Shown in pieces: positions 28,660 through 41,594 of a stretch of 64,000 bases of DNA (position 1 is the stretch's first letter; every line of letters begins with the position of its first letter). Below the pieces are notes generated by a model. That model worked only from the letters and a program-made list of their open reading frames with translations. It did no database searches and was not told the origin of the DNA. A program made the translations under genes and the position numbers. Source of the DNA: Variovorax boronicumulans NBRC 103145 (GTDB lineage Bacteria > Pseudomonadota > Gammaproteobacteria > Burkholderiales > Burkholderiaceae_C); assembly GCF_001591345.1 (NCBI RefSeq), contig NZ_BCUS01000011.1:21458-85457 (forward strand), in the 5' to 3' direction.

Positions 28660-29576
28660 GTTGTTGCTCTTTGAAGGTGTTCTTGCGGTGCTTCCGCGCG
28701 CATGGCACGCCATACGGCGAGGGCGGCGACGGTGTCGCGAACGTCGTGCACCCGCACGACCGCTGCACCCCGGTCCACGGCCAGCACGGCGGCTGCCACG
28801 CTGGGCACGGTACGCCCGGATGCATTGTCGATGCCGGTGACGGCCCCGATGGAGGACTTGCGGGACCAACCTAGCAACAAGGGGTAACCGGTTGCCAACA
28901 ATTCCCGCTGTCGGCCGAGGAGTGCGAAGTTCTGCGCCACGCTCTTGCCGAAACCGACGCCCGGATCGAGCGTGATGCGCGCAGGGTCGATACCCAGCGC
29001 CGTCAGGGGCGCCAGTTGTGCGTCCCAGAAAGCCAGCACCTCGGGAATCACGTCGCCCTGCATCGGCAGCGCCTGCATGGTCTGCGGGTCGCGGTGCATG
29101 TGCATCAGGCAGATGCCGCAGGTCGGGTGCGCCGCCACGGCCTCGCGCGCGCCGGGTTGGCGCAGCGCCCAGATGTCGTTGACGATGTCCGCGCCCAGGT
29201 CGAGCACGGCGCGCATCACCTCGGGCTTGTAGGTGTCGATGGACAGCGGCACGTTCAGCTTCACCGCCTCGCGCACCACGGGCAGCACGCGCGCCAGCTC
29301 GGCGTCCAGCGGCACGGCGGGGCTGCCGGGGCGGGTCGATTCACCGCCGATGTCGAGGATGTCGGCGCCCTCCTTCAGCAGCTGCTCGCAGTGCTTCAGC
29401 GCCGTCTCGGTCGACGCGTGCGCGCCGCCATCGGAGAAGGAATCGGGCGTGACGTTGACGATGCCCATCACGCGCGGCTGCGCGAGGTCAATCCTGAAAC
29501 GCGAGGTCTGCCAAACCGCACCATCTGGCTCACCATGGAAAACGGGGCCAGGGGCCCCGTTTTTGCTTGATTTCAA
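28656..29576 (-). CDS. folP: Dihydropteroate synthase
   Basis: FolP joins p-aminobenzoate to dihydropterin pyrophosphate in folate synthesis and is the sulfonamide target. Core motifs are present: [26 protein letters not shown] and [10 protein letters not shown]. The start is uncertain. Comparison with E. coli FolP suggests translation should begin near [16 protein letters not shown], but that stretch has no in-frame ATG, GTG or TTG. The call uses TTG 29576, which has GAGGTG five bases upstream and lies just after the ftsH stop. GTG 29582 and ATG 29468 (MGIVNV) are alternatives. A terminator-like hairpin falls inside the N-terminal coding part of the chosen frame. Confidence 0.93.
   Translation of the reverse strand: MKSSKNGAPGPVFHGEPDGAVWQTSRFRIDLAQPRVMGIVNVTPDSFSDGGAHASTETALKHCEQLLKEGADILDIGGESTRPGSPAVPLDAELARVLPVVREAVKLNVPLSIDTYKPEVMRAVLDLGADIVNDIWALRQPGAREAVAAHPTCGICLMHMHRDPQTMQALPMQGDVIPEVLAFWDAQLAPLTALGIDPARITLDPGVGFGKSVAQNFALLGRQRELLATGYPLLLGWSRKSSIGAVTGIDNASGRTVPSVAAAVLAVDRGAAVVRVHDVRDTVAALAVWRAMRAEAPQEHLQRATT
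29539..29564 (-). terminator. Terminator-like hairpin at the ftsH-folP boundary
   Basis: A perfect 7-bp stem CGGGGCC/GGCCCCG with a 3-base loop is flanked by AAAA and TTTT on the minus strand, about 20 bases after the ftsH stop. It looks like an intrinsic terminator for ftsH with partial read-through to folP. It conflicts with folP start codons placed upstream of it. Confidence 0.6.
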
Positions 29577-29583
29577 GCCCACC

Positions 29584-31500
29584 TCAAGCGGCGGTCGGCG
29601 CCGGGTCAGGATTGACGGCCGGCGTGCCACCACTGCCGCCGCTGCCCGAAGGCGGAATGCGCGGCGTCCAGTCCTTGGGCGGACGCGGTGCGCGGCCGGC
29701 CATGATGTCGTCGAGCTGTTCGCTGTCGATGGTTTCCCATTCGAGCAGCGCCTTGGCCATGGCGTGCATCTTGTCGCTGTTCTCTTCGATGAGGCGGCGC
29801 GCCAGGGCGTACTGCTCGTCGATGATGCGGCGCACCTCGCCGTCGACCTTTTCCATGGTCTGTTCGCTCATGTTCGTGGTCTTGGTGACCGAGCGGCCCA
29901 GGAACACTTCGCCTTCGTTCTCGGCATAGACCATCGGGCCCAGCGCGTCGGTCATGCCGTAGCGCGTGACCATGTCACGGGCGATGGAGGTCGCGCGCTC
30001 GAAGTCGTTGCTGGCGCCGGTGGTCATCTGGTGCATGAACACTTCTTCGGCGATGCGGCCGCCGAACAGCATGCTGATCTGGTTTAGCATGTACTCGCGG
30101 TCGTAGCTGTAACGGTCCTGCGACGGCAGGCTCATGGTCACGCCGAGGGCGCGGCCACGCGGAATGATCGTGACCTTGTGGACCGGGTCGCACTTGGGCA
30201 GCAGCTTGCCGATGAGGGCGTGGCCGGACTCGTGGTAGGCCGTGTTGCGGCGCTCTTCCTCGGGCATGACCATGCTCTTGCGCTCGGGGCCCATGAAGAT
30301 CTTGTCCTTGGCCTTCTCGAAGTCCTGCATCTCGACCACGCGCGCATTGCGGCGGGCGGCCATCAGGGCGGCTTCGTTGCACAGGTTGGCCAGGTCGGCA
30401 CCCGACATGCCGGGCGTGCCGCGGGCAATGACGCTCGGGTTCACGTCCTGGCCCAGCGGGACCTTGCGCATGTGGACGGCCAGGATCTGTTCGCGGCCGC
30501 GGATGTCGGGCAGCGTGACGTACACCTGACGATCGAAACGGCCCGGACGCAGCAGAGCAGCGTCCAGGATGTCCGGGCGGTTGGTGGCAGCCACGACGAT
30601 CACGCCGAGGTTGGTTTCGAAGCCGTCCATCTCGACCAGCATCTGGTTGAGGGTCTGCTCGCGCTCGTCGTTGCCGCCGCCGAGGCCGGCGCCGCGCTGG
30701 CGACCCACCGCATCGATTTCGTCGATGAAGATGATGCAGGGCGCGTTCTTCTTGGCGTTCTCGAACATGTCGCGCACGCGGGCCGCACCCACGCCGACGA
30801 ACATTTCAACGAAGTCGGAACCCGAGATCGAGAAGAACGGCACCTTGGCTTCGCCGGCGATCGACTTGGCCAGCAGCGTCTTGCCGGTGCCCGGAGGGCC
30901 GACCAGCAGCAGGCCGCGCGGAATACGGCCGCCGAGCTTCTGGAAGCGTTGCGGGTCTTTCAGGAAGTCGACGACTTCACGGACTTCTTCCTTGGCTTCG
31001 TCGCAGCCTGCGACGTCGGCGAAAGTCACCGTGTTGTTGTTCTCGTCCATCATGCGGGCCTTGCTCTTGCCGAAGCTGAACGCCCCGCCCTTGCCGCCGC
31101 CCTGCATCTGGCGCATGAAGTAGATCCACACGCCGATCAGCAGCAGCATCGGGCCCCAGCTGACCAGCAAGGTCATGAGGAGCGAGCCTTCTTCGCGCGG
31201 CTTGACGTCGAACTTGACGTTGTGGTCGATCAGGTCGCCCACGAGGCCGCGGTCGAGGACCGTGGCGGTCGTGCGGATCTTGCGATCGTCGTTGGTGACG
31301 GCGACGATCTCGCCGCCGCCGGCGCCTTCAGGAATGATGGCGCTCTTGATCTGGTTGTTGCGGACCTGATCCAGGAACTCGGAATAGCTCACCGTTCCCG
31401 AGCCGACGCCACCGCGGGTGTCGAACTGCTTGAACACAGTGAACAACACCATGGCAATGACGAGCCATACGGCAACTTTGGAAAACCACTGATTGTTCAA
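29584..31500 (-). CDS. ftsH: ATP-dependent zinc metalloprotease FtsH
   Basis: Membrane-anchored AAA+ protease that degrades unfolded membrane proteins and regulators such as LpxC and sigma-32 in relatives. The start is a TTG: GGAG lies six bases upstream and the product then begins [20 protein letters not shown], the usual first membrane helix. A second helix is at about 109-128. Walker A GPPGTGKT is at 201-208, Walker B near FIDEID, the SRH region contains [10 protein letters not shown], and the zinc site HESGH is at 423-427. Length 638 is normal. rlmE lies upstream across a 166-base gap. Confidence 0.97.
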   Translation of the reverse strand: MNNQWFSKVAVWLVIAMVLFTVFKQFDTRGGVGSGTVSYSEFLDQVRNNQIKSAIIPEGAGGGEIVAVTNDDRKIRTTATVLDRGLVGDLIDHNVKFDVKPREEGSLLMTLLVSWGPMLLLIGVWIYFMRQMQGGGKGGAFSFGKSKARMMDENNNTVTFADVAGCDEAKEEVREVVDFLKDPQRFQKLGGRIPRGLLLVGPPGTGKTLLAKSIAGEAKVPFFSISGSDFVEMFVGVGAARVRDMFENAKKNAPCIIFIDEIDAVGRQRGAGLGGGNDEREQTLNQMLVEMDGFETNLGVIVVAATNRPDILDAALLRPGRFDRQVYVTLPDIRGREQILAVHMRKVPLGQDVNPSVIARGTPGMSGADLANLCNEAALMAARRNARVVEMQDFEKAKDKIFMGPERKSMVMPEEERRNTAYHESGHALIGKLLPKCDPVHKVTIIPRGRALGVTMSLPSQDRYSYDREYMLNQISMLFGGRIAEEVFMHQMTTGASNDFERATSIARDMVTRYGMTDALGPMVYAENEGEVFLGRSVTKTTNMSEQTMEKVDGEVRRIIDEQYALARRLIEENSDKMHAMAKALLEWETIDSEQLDDIMAGRAPRPPKDWTPRIPPSGSGGSGGTPAVNPDPAPTAA

Positions 31501-31666
31501 ACGAAGCTCCAGTCGAAAGCGCGTGACGGGAATATGAAATACGCGCTGAGGGTACGCAATTGCGCCCCATTTTAGGCTTTTCAAGCTGCGAAAAGCGGAC
31601 ATTTCCCTATAGCAGCCATAGGCTGACAAGGGTTTGCGCCCCTGGAGGGCACCCCACGGCAAGGTA

Positions 31667-32335
31667 TCAATGCGTATCGAGCGCCTTCAATCCCCTGCCG
31701 ATGAGGAAGGTCTCGGCCGATTTGTCGCGCGATGCCTTGGGCTTGAGCGGCTTCACGACGCGGAAATTGGCCTTGAACATCTTGACCAATTCGTCGTACC
31801 CGCTGCCGTGGAACACCTTCGCCACCAGTGCCCCTTCGGGCTTCATGTGGTGCTGGGCGAAGTCGATGGCCAGCTCGATCAGGTGTTCCACCCGGGCGGC
31901 GTCCGCCGAGTGGATGCCCGACAGGTTGGGCGCCATGTCCGACACCACCAGGTCGGCCTTGCGGCCGCCCAGCACCGCCAGGAGCTGCGCCAGCAGCGCG
32001 TCCTCGCGGAAATCGCCCTGCAGGAAGGTCACGCCTTCGATGGGCTCCATCGGCAGCAGGTCGAGCGAGATGATGGTGCCGTTGAGGTCGCCGACCGCCG
32101 CCCCGCCCGGCGACATGCGCCGCCGCAGGTACTGGCTCCAGGCGCCCGGGGTCGAGCCGAGGTCGACCACCAGCTGGCCGGGCTTGACCAGCCCGAGCGA
32201 CTCGTCGATTTCCTTGAGCTTGTAAGCCGCGCGGGCGCGGTAGCCCTCTCTGGTCGCGAGCTTCACGTAGGGGTCGTTGATGTGGTCGTGAAGCCACGCC
32301 TTGTTGACTTTTTTGCTTTTGGCTTTGGTGCTCAT
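31667..32335 (-). CDS. rlmE: 23S rRNA 2'-O-ribose methyltransferase RlmE (FtsJ/RrmJ)
   Basis: RlmE methylates U2552 of 23S rRNA late in 50S assembly and is heat-inducible in E. coli. The 222-residue protein has the SAM motif [15 protein letters not shown]. The catalytic K-D-K-E set can be placed in the [30 protein letters not shown] and ETFLIGRG segments. The rlmE-ftsH order is conserved widely. It diverges from yhbY with 33 bases between start codons. Confidence 0.96.
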   Translation of the reverse strand: MSTKAKSKKVNKAWLHDHINDPYVKLATREGYRARAAYKLKEIDESLGLVKPGQLVVDLGSTPGAWSQYLRRRMSPGGAAVGDLNGTIISLDLLPMEPIEGVTFLQGDFREDALLAQLLAVLGGRKADLVVSDMAPNLSGIHSADAARVEHLIELAIDFAQHHMKPEGALVAKVFHGSGYDELVKMFKANFRVVKPLKPKASRDKSAETFLIGRGLKALDTH

Positions 32336-32368
32336 GAGGGTGTTCGTGTACGCGTCGATAATACGGGG

Positions 32369-32848
32369 ATGCCCGCCATTCAACTTACCCCTGCCGAGCG
32401 CAAGGTGCACCGCGCCGAAGCTCACCACCTGGATCCGATCGTCATGGTCGGTGGAGACGGGCTCACCCCTGCCGTGAAAAAGGAGGCCGACGCGGCCCTG
32501 AAGGCCCATGGCCTGATCAAGGTGCGCGTCTTCTCCGACGACCGCCTCGCCCGAGACGCCATGCTCCAGGAGCTCGCCGACGAGCTCGACGCCGCCCCGA
32601 TCCAGCACATCGGCAAGCTGCTCGTGCTGTGGCGCCCGAAGCCCGAAAAAGAGCGTGTCATCGACGAAGACCGCATGCCCGGCCCGCGCGACGTGAAGAT
32701 CGTCAAGTACAGCAAGCGCGGCGGCCAGCGCCCCGAAATCAAGACCCTGCGCGTGCTCGGCAACCAGCGCCTGACCCCCGGCGGCACCATCAAGCGCGCC
32801 AAGGCCAAGCGTCCGCTGTCGGCCAAGAAACGCAACCAGGCGGACTGA
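32369..32848 (+). CDS. yhbY: YhbY-type CRM-domain RNA-binding protein
   Basis: CRM-domain proteins of the YhbY family bind pre-50S ribosomal particles. The 159-residue product has the CRM domain in its first 100 residues ([20 protein letters not shown], the [11 protein letters not shown] loop corresponding to GxxG, and [13 protein letters not shown]). It continues into a basic C-terminal tail with [10 protein letters not shown], longer than the E. coli protein of about 97 residues. The neighbouring divergent rlmE gene also acts on 50S assembly. Confidence 0.92.
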   Translation: MPAIQLTPAERKVHRAEAHHLDPIVMVGGDGLTPAVKKEADAALKAHGLIKVRVFSDDRLARDAMLQELADELDAAPIQHIGKLLVLWRPKPEKERVIDEDRMPGPRDVKIVKYSKRGGQRPEIKTLRVLGNQRLTPGGTIKRAKAKRPLSAKKRNQAD

Positions 32849-32853
32849 ACTTG

Positions 32854-33609
32854 GTGGCAGCGCAAGGCGCCCAGCGCCATATCCTCTGCATGAAGTGGGG
32901 CACCAAGTACGGCCCCGAGTACGTCAACCGGCTCTACGCCATGGTGCGCCGCCACCTCAGCGGCGACTTCAAGTTCGTCTGCCTGACCGACGACGGCAAC
33001 GGCATCCGCCCCGAAGTGACGTGCCTGCCCATTCCACCGCTCAACCTCCAGCTGGCCCCGGGCCAGCGCGACGGCGCCTGGAAGAAGCTCACGACCTTCC
33101 AGCAGGACCTGCACGGCCTGCGCGGCACCGCCCTCTTCCTGGACGTCGACGTGGTCATCGTCGGCAGCCTGGACGCCTTCTTCGAGCAGCCCGGCGAATT
33201 CCTGATCATTCACGACTACGCCCGCCCCTGGCGGCGCGAGCGGATCACGGGCAATTCATCGGTCTACCGCTTCGAACTGGGTGCCCATGCCGACGTGCTG
33301 GCGTACTTCCGCGCCAACATGGACAAGGTGCAGGCCGAATACCGCAACGAGCAGGCCTACCTGTCGGACGTGCTGCACAAGCAGGGCAAGCTGGCCTACT
33401 GGCCGGCCGCCTGGTGCCCGAGCTTCAAGTACCACGGCATCCCGACCTGGCCGACCAACTACTGGGAAGAGCCCTTCGTGCCCGAAGGCGCCCGTGTGAT
33501 GGTGTTCCACGGCGAGTGCAACCCGCCCGATGCGCTGGCGGGACGGCGCAACCGCGCCTTCCGCTACATCCGGCCGGCGAGCTGGGTCGCCAAGCACTGG
33601 AAAGAGTAA
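32854..33609 (+). CDS. Glycosyltransferase-like protein (unknown substrate)
   Basis: The protein appears to be a nucleotide-sugar-type (GT-A fold) glycosyltransferase. It opens with [12 protein letters not shown], a beta strand followed by an N-terminal glycine loop. It has the [13 protein letters not shown] segment, which holds a DxD metal motif, and a C-terminal [11 protein letters not shown] region typical of family GT8-like enzymes. The GTG start at 32854 (TTG 32851 also possible) lies a few bases after yhbY; starting at the internal ATG 32890 would remove the first beta strand. Donor and acceptor are unknown, with LPS or protein as candidates. Confidence 0.75.
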   Translation: MAAQGAQRHILCMKWGTKYGPEYVNRLYAMVRRHLSGDFKFVCLTDDGNGIRPEVTCLPIPPLNLQLAPGQRDGAWKKLTTFQQDLHGLRGTALFLDVDVVIVGSLDAFFEQPGEFLIIHDYARPWRRERITGNSSVYRFELGAHADVLAYFRANMDKVQAEYRNEQAYLSDVLHKQGKLAYWPAAWCPSFKYHGIPTWPTNYWEEPFVPEGARVMVFHGECNPPDALAGRRNRAFRYIRPASWVAKHWKE

Positions 33610-33645
33610 AGCTGGAGGGCGGCCGATGTGTGTCGCCGCCCCGGT

Positions 33646-34068
33646 TCAGCGTGGCGCCCGGGCGGCGCCGCCCATGCGCCACAGCAACGTGCCGGCGCAC
33701 GCCCACTGAACGAAATACATGCCGGTGCCCACGGCATGCCACAGCTTGAGGTTGTCGCGCGCCACGATGCGCGGCGCCACGGCGTACTGCTGCAACAGCG
33801 CCAGCAGCAACGCCGCCAGCACCAGGAAGATGGCCGTCAACACCGGTTGGGTCATGCCATCGTCGGCCTTCTGGCGGAAATGGATCAGCAGGATCAGCCC
33901 GCAGCCGATGGCGATCCAGCTTTGCGCCTCGAACAGCTGGGCCGCGAAATTGCCGGCCACCGCCGGGTTGCCGAGCCGGGCGAACAGCATCGGCACGACC
34001 AGGAAGCCGATGGTGCTGAGGCTGCCCCACCAGAGGGCCGCCAGCATCAGCGCGACGCGGTCTTTCAT
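33646..34068 (-). CDS. DUF4149 family membrane protein
   Basis: A 140-residue inner-membrane protein with four predicted helices (LMLAALWWGSLSTIGFLVVP, IAIGCGLILLIHF, LTAIFLVLAALLLALL and MYFVQWACAGTLLW) and the DUF4149 N-terminal pattern. Function is unknown. It lies 8 bases downstream of greA and ends convergently against the glycosyltransferase gene. Linkage to greA is common in Burkholderiales as far as I recall. Confidence 0.82.
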   Translation of the reverse strand: MKDRVALMLAALWWGSLSTIGFLVVPMLFARLGNPAVAGNFAAQLFEAQSWIAIGCGLILLIHFRQKADDGMTQPVLTAIFLVLAALLLALLQQYAVAPRIVARDNLKLWHAVGTGMYFVQWACAGTLLWRMGGAARAPR

Positions 34069-34076
34069 TCGCCCAT

Positions 34077-34553
34077 TCAGAGGTAGCGGACCGCCACGAT
34101 CTCGTAGCGCTTGAGGCCACCCGGCGCCTGCACTTCGGCCGTGTCGCCCTCTTCCTTGCCGATCAGCGCGCGTGCGATCGGGCTGGAGATGTTGATCAGG
34201 CCGAGCTTCAGGTCGGCTTCGTCTTCGCCCACGATCTGGTACTTGACGGCATCGCCCGACTCTTCTTCTTCGAGTTCGACGGTCGAACCGAACACCACCT
34301 TGCCGCCGGCATCGAGCTCGCTCGGGTCGATGATCTGCGCGGCCGAAAGCTTGCCTTCGACTTCCTGGATGCGGCCCTCGATGAAGCCCTGGCGGTCCTT
34401 GGCGACTTCGTACTCGGCGTTTTCGCTCAGGTCGCCCTGGGCGCGTGCCTCGGAAATGGCGTTGATGACCCAGGGACGGTCGACCGTCTTGAGCTGATGC
34501 AGTTCGGCGCGCAGTTTTTCAGCGCCGCGCTTGGTGATCGGAATGGTGGCCAT
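34077..34553 (-). CDS. greA: Transcript cleavage factor GreA
   Basis: GreA rescues backtracked RNA polymerase by stimulating transcript cleavage. The 158-residue protein has the N-terminal coiled coil, including [20 protein letters not shown] with the tip Asp/Glu residues needed for cleavage. A C-terminal FKBP-like domain follows, with [15 protein letters not shown]. Length is standard. The gene follows a terminator-like hairpin, so it probably has its own promoter besides read-through from carAB. Confidence 0.97.
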   Translation of the reverse strand: MATIPITKRGAEKLRAELHQLKTVDRPWVINAISEARAQGDLSENAEYEVAKDRQGFIEGRIQEVEGKLSAAQIIDPSELDAGGKVVFGSTVELEEEESGDAVKYQIVGEDEADLKLGLINISSPIARALIGKEEGDTAEVQAPGGLKRYEIVAVRYL

Positions 34554-34568
34554 GTTGTTGGTTCTCCA

Positions 34569-34604
34569 TAAAGCGAAACCGCCGAACGCTGCCGTTCGGC
34601 GGTC
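34569..34604 (-). terminator. Terminator/attenuator between the Kdo hydroxylase gene and greA
   Basis: On the minus strand a 10-bp stem (CCGCCGAACG / CGTTCGGCGG) with a short loop is followed by TTTCGCTTT. It lies between the 34620 stop and the greA start, so it would cap or attenuate the carA-carB-kdo hydroxylase transcript. Confidence 0.7.
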
Positions 34605-34619
34605 GATTGAGGGAATTGA

Positions 34620-35489
34620 TCAGACGAGTGTGCGTCCGGTCAGCCGGCTCAGGATGGCGAGCGGGCTCGATTCGGGATTGTATTGCTTCGATGCGGCCAG
34701 ATGAAGGGTCTGCTCGAGCATGTACTGGCCTGCCATCACGGCGTGCGAGGTCTGGTCCGAGAAGCACACCCACACCGAACCCGGCGGGAATTTCGCCGTT
34801 TCCTGCGGCGAGTTTTCCTGGTACGCCATGTCCGACTTCATGCCGTCGTGCAGCTGCAGCATCAGGTGGTCGTACTCGCTGCGGAACGACTTGGTGACGT
34901 GCAGCGCCTGCAACAGCTTGGCCTGCCAGCGCGCATAGGGCTTGGCCCGCGGCAGGAAGCGTTTGGCGATGTCCTCGAAAGGCTCGCCCACGCGCCACAC
35001 GCGCGATGCGCCGTCAGGATTGACGTTGGTGAACACGCGCAGGATGCGCTCGCCGTAGTTGGGGCGCGACGGGAATGCATCGACGTGCAGGCGCCGGTCG
35101 TCGGCGCGCCACGACTGCACGCGCGTCTCGACCTGGGCCGGCCGGTAGCTGGTCGGCGCCAGGCGCAAGGCCGGCGTGTAGTGCGGCAGCAGCCCATGGA
35201 TGAGCTGCTGCGCCTGCGTGCGAAAACGCTTCACCATCGCCGCCGCGGCGCGCTGCACCGCCTCGTCGCCCACGGCGCCCTTGAGCTTGCCATGGGCATC
35301 GAGGCTGATGTTGCGCACATCGGGCGACAGCAGGCTGGGCGTCAGCAGGCTGCGCTCTTCAGGCCGCAGCTCGAAGCCCAGCCGCGGGAAGTACAGCACC
35401 TTGCCGGCCTCCAGCTCCGCGATCCACGCCTCGTTGGGCGTGGCCGCGTTCCAGTCAGTCAGGTCCAGTTCGACCAGCTGCGTTTCCAT
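34620..35489 (-). CDS. kdoO: Probable Kdo hydroxylase (KdoO-like, Fe(II)/2-oxoglutarate dioxygenase)
   Basis: KdoO-type enzymes hydroxylate the Kdo sugar of Kdo2-lipid A, yielding Ko in some Burkholderia and Yersinia lipopolysaccharides. The 289-residue protein contains a facial-triad candidate HVDAF (His135, Asp137) followed by a long gap to TSHAVMAG (His249). Segments such as GERILRVFTNVNPDG match the Kdo hydroxylase family as I remember it. It lies 12 bases after carB. The assignment is by family resemblance; activity needs proof. Confidence 0.78.
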   Translation of the reverse strand: METQLVELDLTDWNAATPNEAWIAELEAGKVLYFPRLGFELRPEERSLLTPSLLSPDVRNISLDAHGKLKGAVGDEAVQRAAAAMVKRFRTQAQQLIHGLLPHYTPALRLAPTSYRPAQVETRVQSWRADDRRLHVDAFPSRPNYGERILRVFTNVNPDGASRVWRVGEPFEDIAKRFLPRAKPYARWQAKLLQALHVTKSFRSEYDHLMLQLHDGMKSDMAYQENSPQETAKFPPGSVWVCFSDQTSHAVMAGQYMLEQTLHLAASKQYNPESSPLAILSRLTGRTLV

Positions 35490-35501
35490 GGCGGTGCCCG
35501 G

Positions 35502-38742
<3,241 letters not shown>

Positions 38743-38750
<8 letters not shown>

Positions 38751-39927
38751 TCTTGTGCTCCGTCTTGTGCTTTTCCATGAGTGCCGTGAAGCGATCGAAC
38801 AGGTAGCCGATGTCGTGCGGGCCCGGCGAGGCTTCAGGGTGGCCCTGGAAGCAGAACGCGGGCTTGTCGGTGCGCGCCAGGCCCTGCAGCGTGTTGTCGA
38901 ACAGGCTGATGTGGGTGGGGCGCAGGTTGGCTGGCAGCGACTTCTCGTCGACCGCGAAGCCGTGGTTCTGGCTGGTGATGCTCACGCGGCCGTTGTCCAG
39001 GTCCTTCACCGGATGGTTCGCGCCGTGGTGGCCGAACTTCATCTTGAAGGTCTTGGCGCCCGAGGCGAGCGCCATGATCTGGTGGCCCAGGCAGATGCCG
39101 AAGGTGGGAATGCCGGTTTCGATCAGTTCCTTGACGGCGCTGATGGCGTAGTCGCAGGGCTGCGGGTCGCCGGGGCCGTTGGCCAGGAAGATGCCATCGG
39201 GCTTGAGCTTGAGCACGTCGGCCGCGGGCGTCTGCGCCGGCACCACGGTGATGCGCGCGCCGCGCTGCGCGATCATGCGCAGGATGTTCTTCTTGACGCC
39301 GTAGTCGAACGCGACCACGTGGAACTGCGGCGTGATCTGCACGCCGTAGCCCGCACCGAGTTTCCACTCGGTCTCGGTCCATTCGTAGGTCTGCTTGACC
39401 GACACCACCTTGGCCAGGTCGAGGCCGGCCATGCTGGGCGCGGCCTTGGCTGCGGCGATGGCCTTGTCGATCAGCGCCTGCGTCACGGTCTCGCCCGCGG
39501 CCAGGCCCAGGATGCAGCCGTTCTGCGCGCCGTGGGTGCGCAGGTGGCGCGTGAGCTTGCGGGTGTCGATGTTCGCAATGGCCACCGTGTTGCCAGACAC
39601 GAGGTACTCGGTCAGCGTGGCGGTCTTGCGGAAGTTGGACGCGACGAGGGGCAGGTCCTTGATGATCAGGCCCGCGGCATGGATCTTGTCGGCTTCGATG
39701 TCCTCGCCGTTGACACCATAGTTGCCGATGTGCGGATACGTCAGGGTGACGATCTGCTGGCAGTAGCTGGGGTCGGTGAGGATTTCCTGGTAACCGGTCA
39801 TCGCGGTGTTGAACACCACTTCACCGGTCGTGGAGCCGGCGGCTCCGATCGAGTTGCCGAGAAAGACCGTGCCGTCTGCGAGCGCCAGGATGGCGGGCGG
39901 GAAACTTCCCTTGAGAGACAAAAGCAC
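38743..39927 (-). CDS. carA: Carbamoyl-phosphate synthase small subunit
   Basis: The glutaminase subunit that feeds ammonia to CarB. The 394-residue protein starts at GTG 39927, preceded by GGAG six bases upstream (product [19 protein letters not shown]). The class I amidotransferase triad is present: Cys in [11 protein letters not shown], and His plus Glu in [11 protein letters not shown]. The 142-base leader between the SPOUT methyltransferase gene and carA presumably carries the carAB promoter; no arginine or pyrimidine operator could be recognised. Confidence 0.97.
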
Positions 39928-40069
39928 TGGGTTCTCCGGATGGTTACGGTCGCCCGGAGCCCCAGGCGCGTTGCCTGCGGACTGCTGCTTAAGGGGATTT
40001 TGGCGTTGAAGGCGGCCGGGCGACGCTGATTTGCGAGTAAGCCCCCGATTGTAGCCCGGACTGGGTGTG

Positions 40070-40855
40070 TTATTTGGCCTGCAGGGCTGCTCCGCTTGCG
40101 TGCAGGCAGATGGCGGCCGCCGCCGCCACGTTGAGCGACTCCTCGCCGCCCGGTTGCGCAATGCGGATGTGGTGGGCGGCCCGGGCTTCCAGCGCGGCCG
40201 AAACGCCCTGCCCCTCGTGGCCCATCAGCCAGGCGCAGGGGTGCGGCAGATCGGCCTTGTGCAGCCATTCGCCCCGGTGCGAGCTGGTGGCCACCAAGGG
40301 CACCCGCAGCGCGTCGAGCGCGTCGATGTCCACGCCTTCGACCAGCCGCAGGCCGAAGTGGGCCCCCATGCCGGCGCGCAGCACCTTCGGCGCCCACAGC
40401 GCGGCCGTGCCCTTGAGCGCGATCACCTGGGTGAAGCCGAAAGCCGCCGCGCTGCGCAGGATGGAGCCGGCATTGCCGGCGTCCTGCAGGCGGTCGAGCA
40501 CCACGCTCGGCGCGTCGGGCAGGATTTCGGGCCGCGGTGGCAGGTCGAGCACGAAGCCCATTGGCGCGGGCGACTCCAGGCCACTCACTGCGCGCAGCAG
40601 GTCGTCGGCGACCACTACCGTTTTGATAGCACTCTGTACCCATTCGGCGGGCGCCGAGGGCCAGAACGCTTCCGAAAACACCGCCACCGCCGGCCGGACG
40701 CCGCGGGCCAGCGCCGCACGGCACAGGTGATCGCCCTCAAGCCAGAGCCGGCCGAGCTTGCGATAGGCACCCGGGTCTTGCGCGAGCTTGCGCAAATCCT
40801 TGAGCAAGGGGTTGTCGCGCGAGCTGATGTGGCTCGGGCCGGTGTCGGTGGTCAT
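40070..40855 (-). CDS. TrmH/SpoU-family (SPOUT) RNA methyltransferase
   Basis: A 261-residue RNA 2'-O-methyltransferase. The three SPOUT motifs are seen: [30 protein letters not shown] and [14 protein letters not shown], with [11 protein letters not shown] between the latter two. The N-terminal part is an RNA-binding domain as in RlmB or the TsnR-like group. The exact rRNA or tRNA target is not clear. It lies seven bases after rnhB at the end of the lpx run, where a gene of this family is common in Burkholderiales. Confidence 0.9.
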   Translation of the reverse strand: MTTDTGPSHISSRDNPLLKDLRKLAQDPGAYRKLGRLWLEGDHLCRAALARGVRPAVAVFSEAFWPSAPAEWVQSAIKTVVVADDLLRAVSGLESPAPMGFVLDLPPRPEILPDAPSVVLDRLQDAGNAGSILRSAAAFGFTQVIALKGTAALWAPKVLRAGMGAHFGLRLVEGVDIDALDALRVPLVATSSHRGEWLHKADLPHPCAWLMGHEGQGVSAALEARAAHHIRIAQPGGEESLNVAAAAAICLHASGAALQAK

Positions 40856-40862
40856 GGCAGGC

Positions 40863-41594
40863 TCAGGGGGCAGCGCGCGGATCGAGGCGTGCGCTGTGGT
40901 TTTCGGCGGCGCCGATCACGTGGGCGACCGAAACCTCGCCGGCCATGACGTTGACGCCTGAAGTTGCGGCGGCCGTGCGCGCCAGCGCCGCCGCCACCGG
41001 GCTGAACGAGCGGCGGTGATGCACGCAGGCCCCATGGCGCTGGAGCGCCTCGAGGTGCTCGCGCGTGCCGTAGCCCTTGTGGCCGGCGAAGCCGTAGTGT
41101 GGAAATTCGTCGTGCAGTTGCGTGCAGAGCCGGTCGCGGTGCACCTTGGCCAGGATGGACGCGGCCGAGATCGCCTTGACCCGCGCGTCGCCCTTGACGA
41201 TGGCCTCGGCCAGCACGTCGAGCCGGGGCAGCCGGTTGCCGTCCACCAGCACCTTGACCGGCTTGAGCCGCAGGCCTTCGACCGCGCGACGCATCGCGAG
41301 CATGGTGGCCTGCAGAATGTTGAGGCTGTCGATCTCCTCGACCGAGGCCTGGGCGATCGAGCAGCACAGCGCCTTGGCCAGGATCTGGTCGTGCAGGCGT
41401 TCGCGCTGCAGGGCCGTGAGCGTCTTGGAGTCGGCCAGGCCGCGGATCGGGCGCAGGTCGTCGAGGATCACAGCCGCGGCCACCACGGGGCCGGCCAGCG
41501 GTCCGCGCCCTGCCTCGTCGACGCCCGCCATCAGGCCGGGCGCGTCCCACACCAGCGGGGCCTGCTCAGCCTTCAAGAACTTTCTGGATCGCAT
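40863..41594 (-). CDS. rnhB: Ribonuclease HII
   Basis: Cuts RNA in RNA-DNA hybrids and single ribonucleotides in DNA. Motifs [19 protein letters not shown] (catalytic Asp and Glu), LADSKTLTA and the central [12 protein letters not shown] region are intact. ATG 41594 overlaps the end of lpxB by 29 bases and lacks a strong ribosome site; TTG 41576 (product [10 protein letters not shown]) has AGAAAG upstream and is a reasonable alternative. The lpxB-rnhB order is conserved. Confidence 0.94.
   Translation of the reverse strand: MRSRKFLKAEQAPLVWDAPGLMAGVDEAGRGPLAGPVVAAAVILDDLRPIRGLADSKTLTALQRERLHDQILAKALCCSIAQASVEEIDSLNILQATMLAMRRAVEGLRLKPVKVLVDGNRLPRLDVLAEAIVKGDARVKAISAASILAKVHRDRLCTQLHDEFPHYGFAGHKGYGTREHLEALQRHGACVHHRRSFSPVAAALARTAAATSGVNVMAGEVSVAHVIGAAENHSARLDPRAAP

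Noticed and set aside
28656..29633. folP start at ATG 29633
   Set aside because: It would overlap the end of ftsH by about 50 bases, lacks a ribosome site and adds residues with no match in the family.
31501..31666. Sigma-32 (heat-shock) promoter for ftsH
   Set aside because: A CTTGAAA resembling the -35 is present on the minus strand, but no CCCCAT-type -10 occurs at the right distance.
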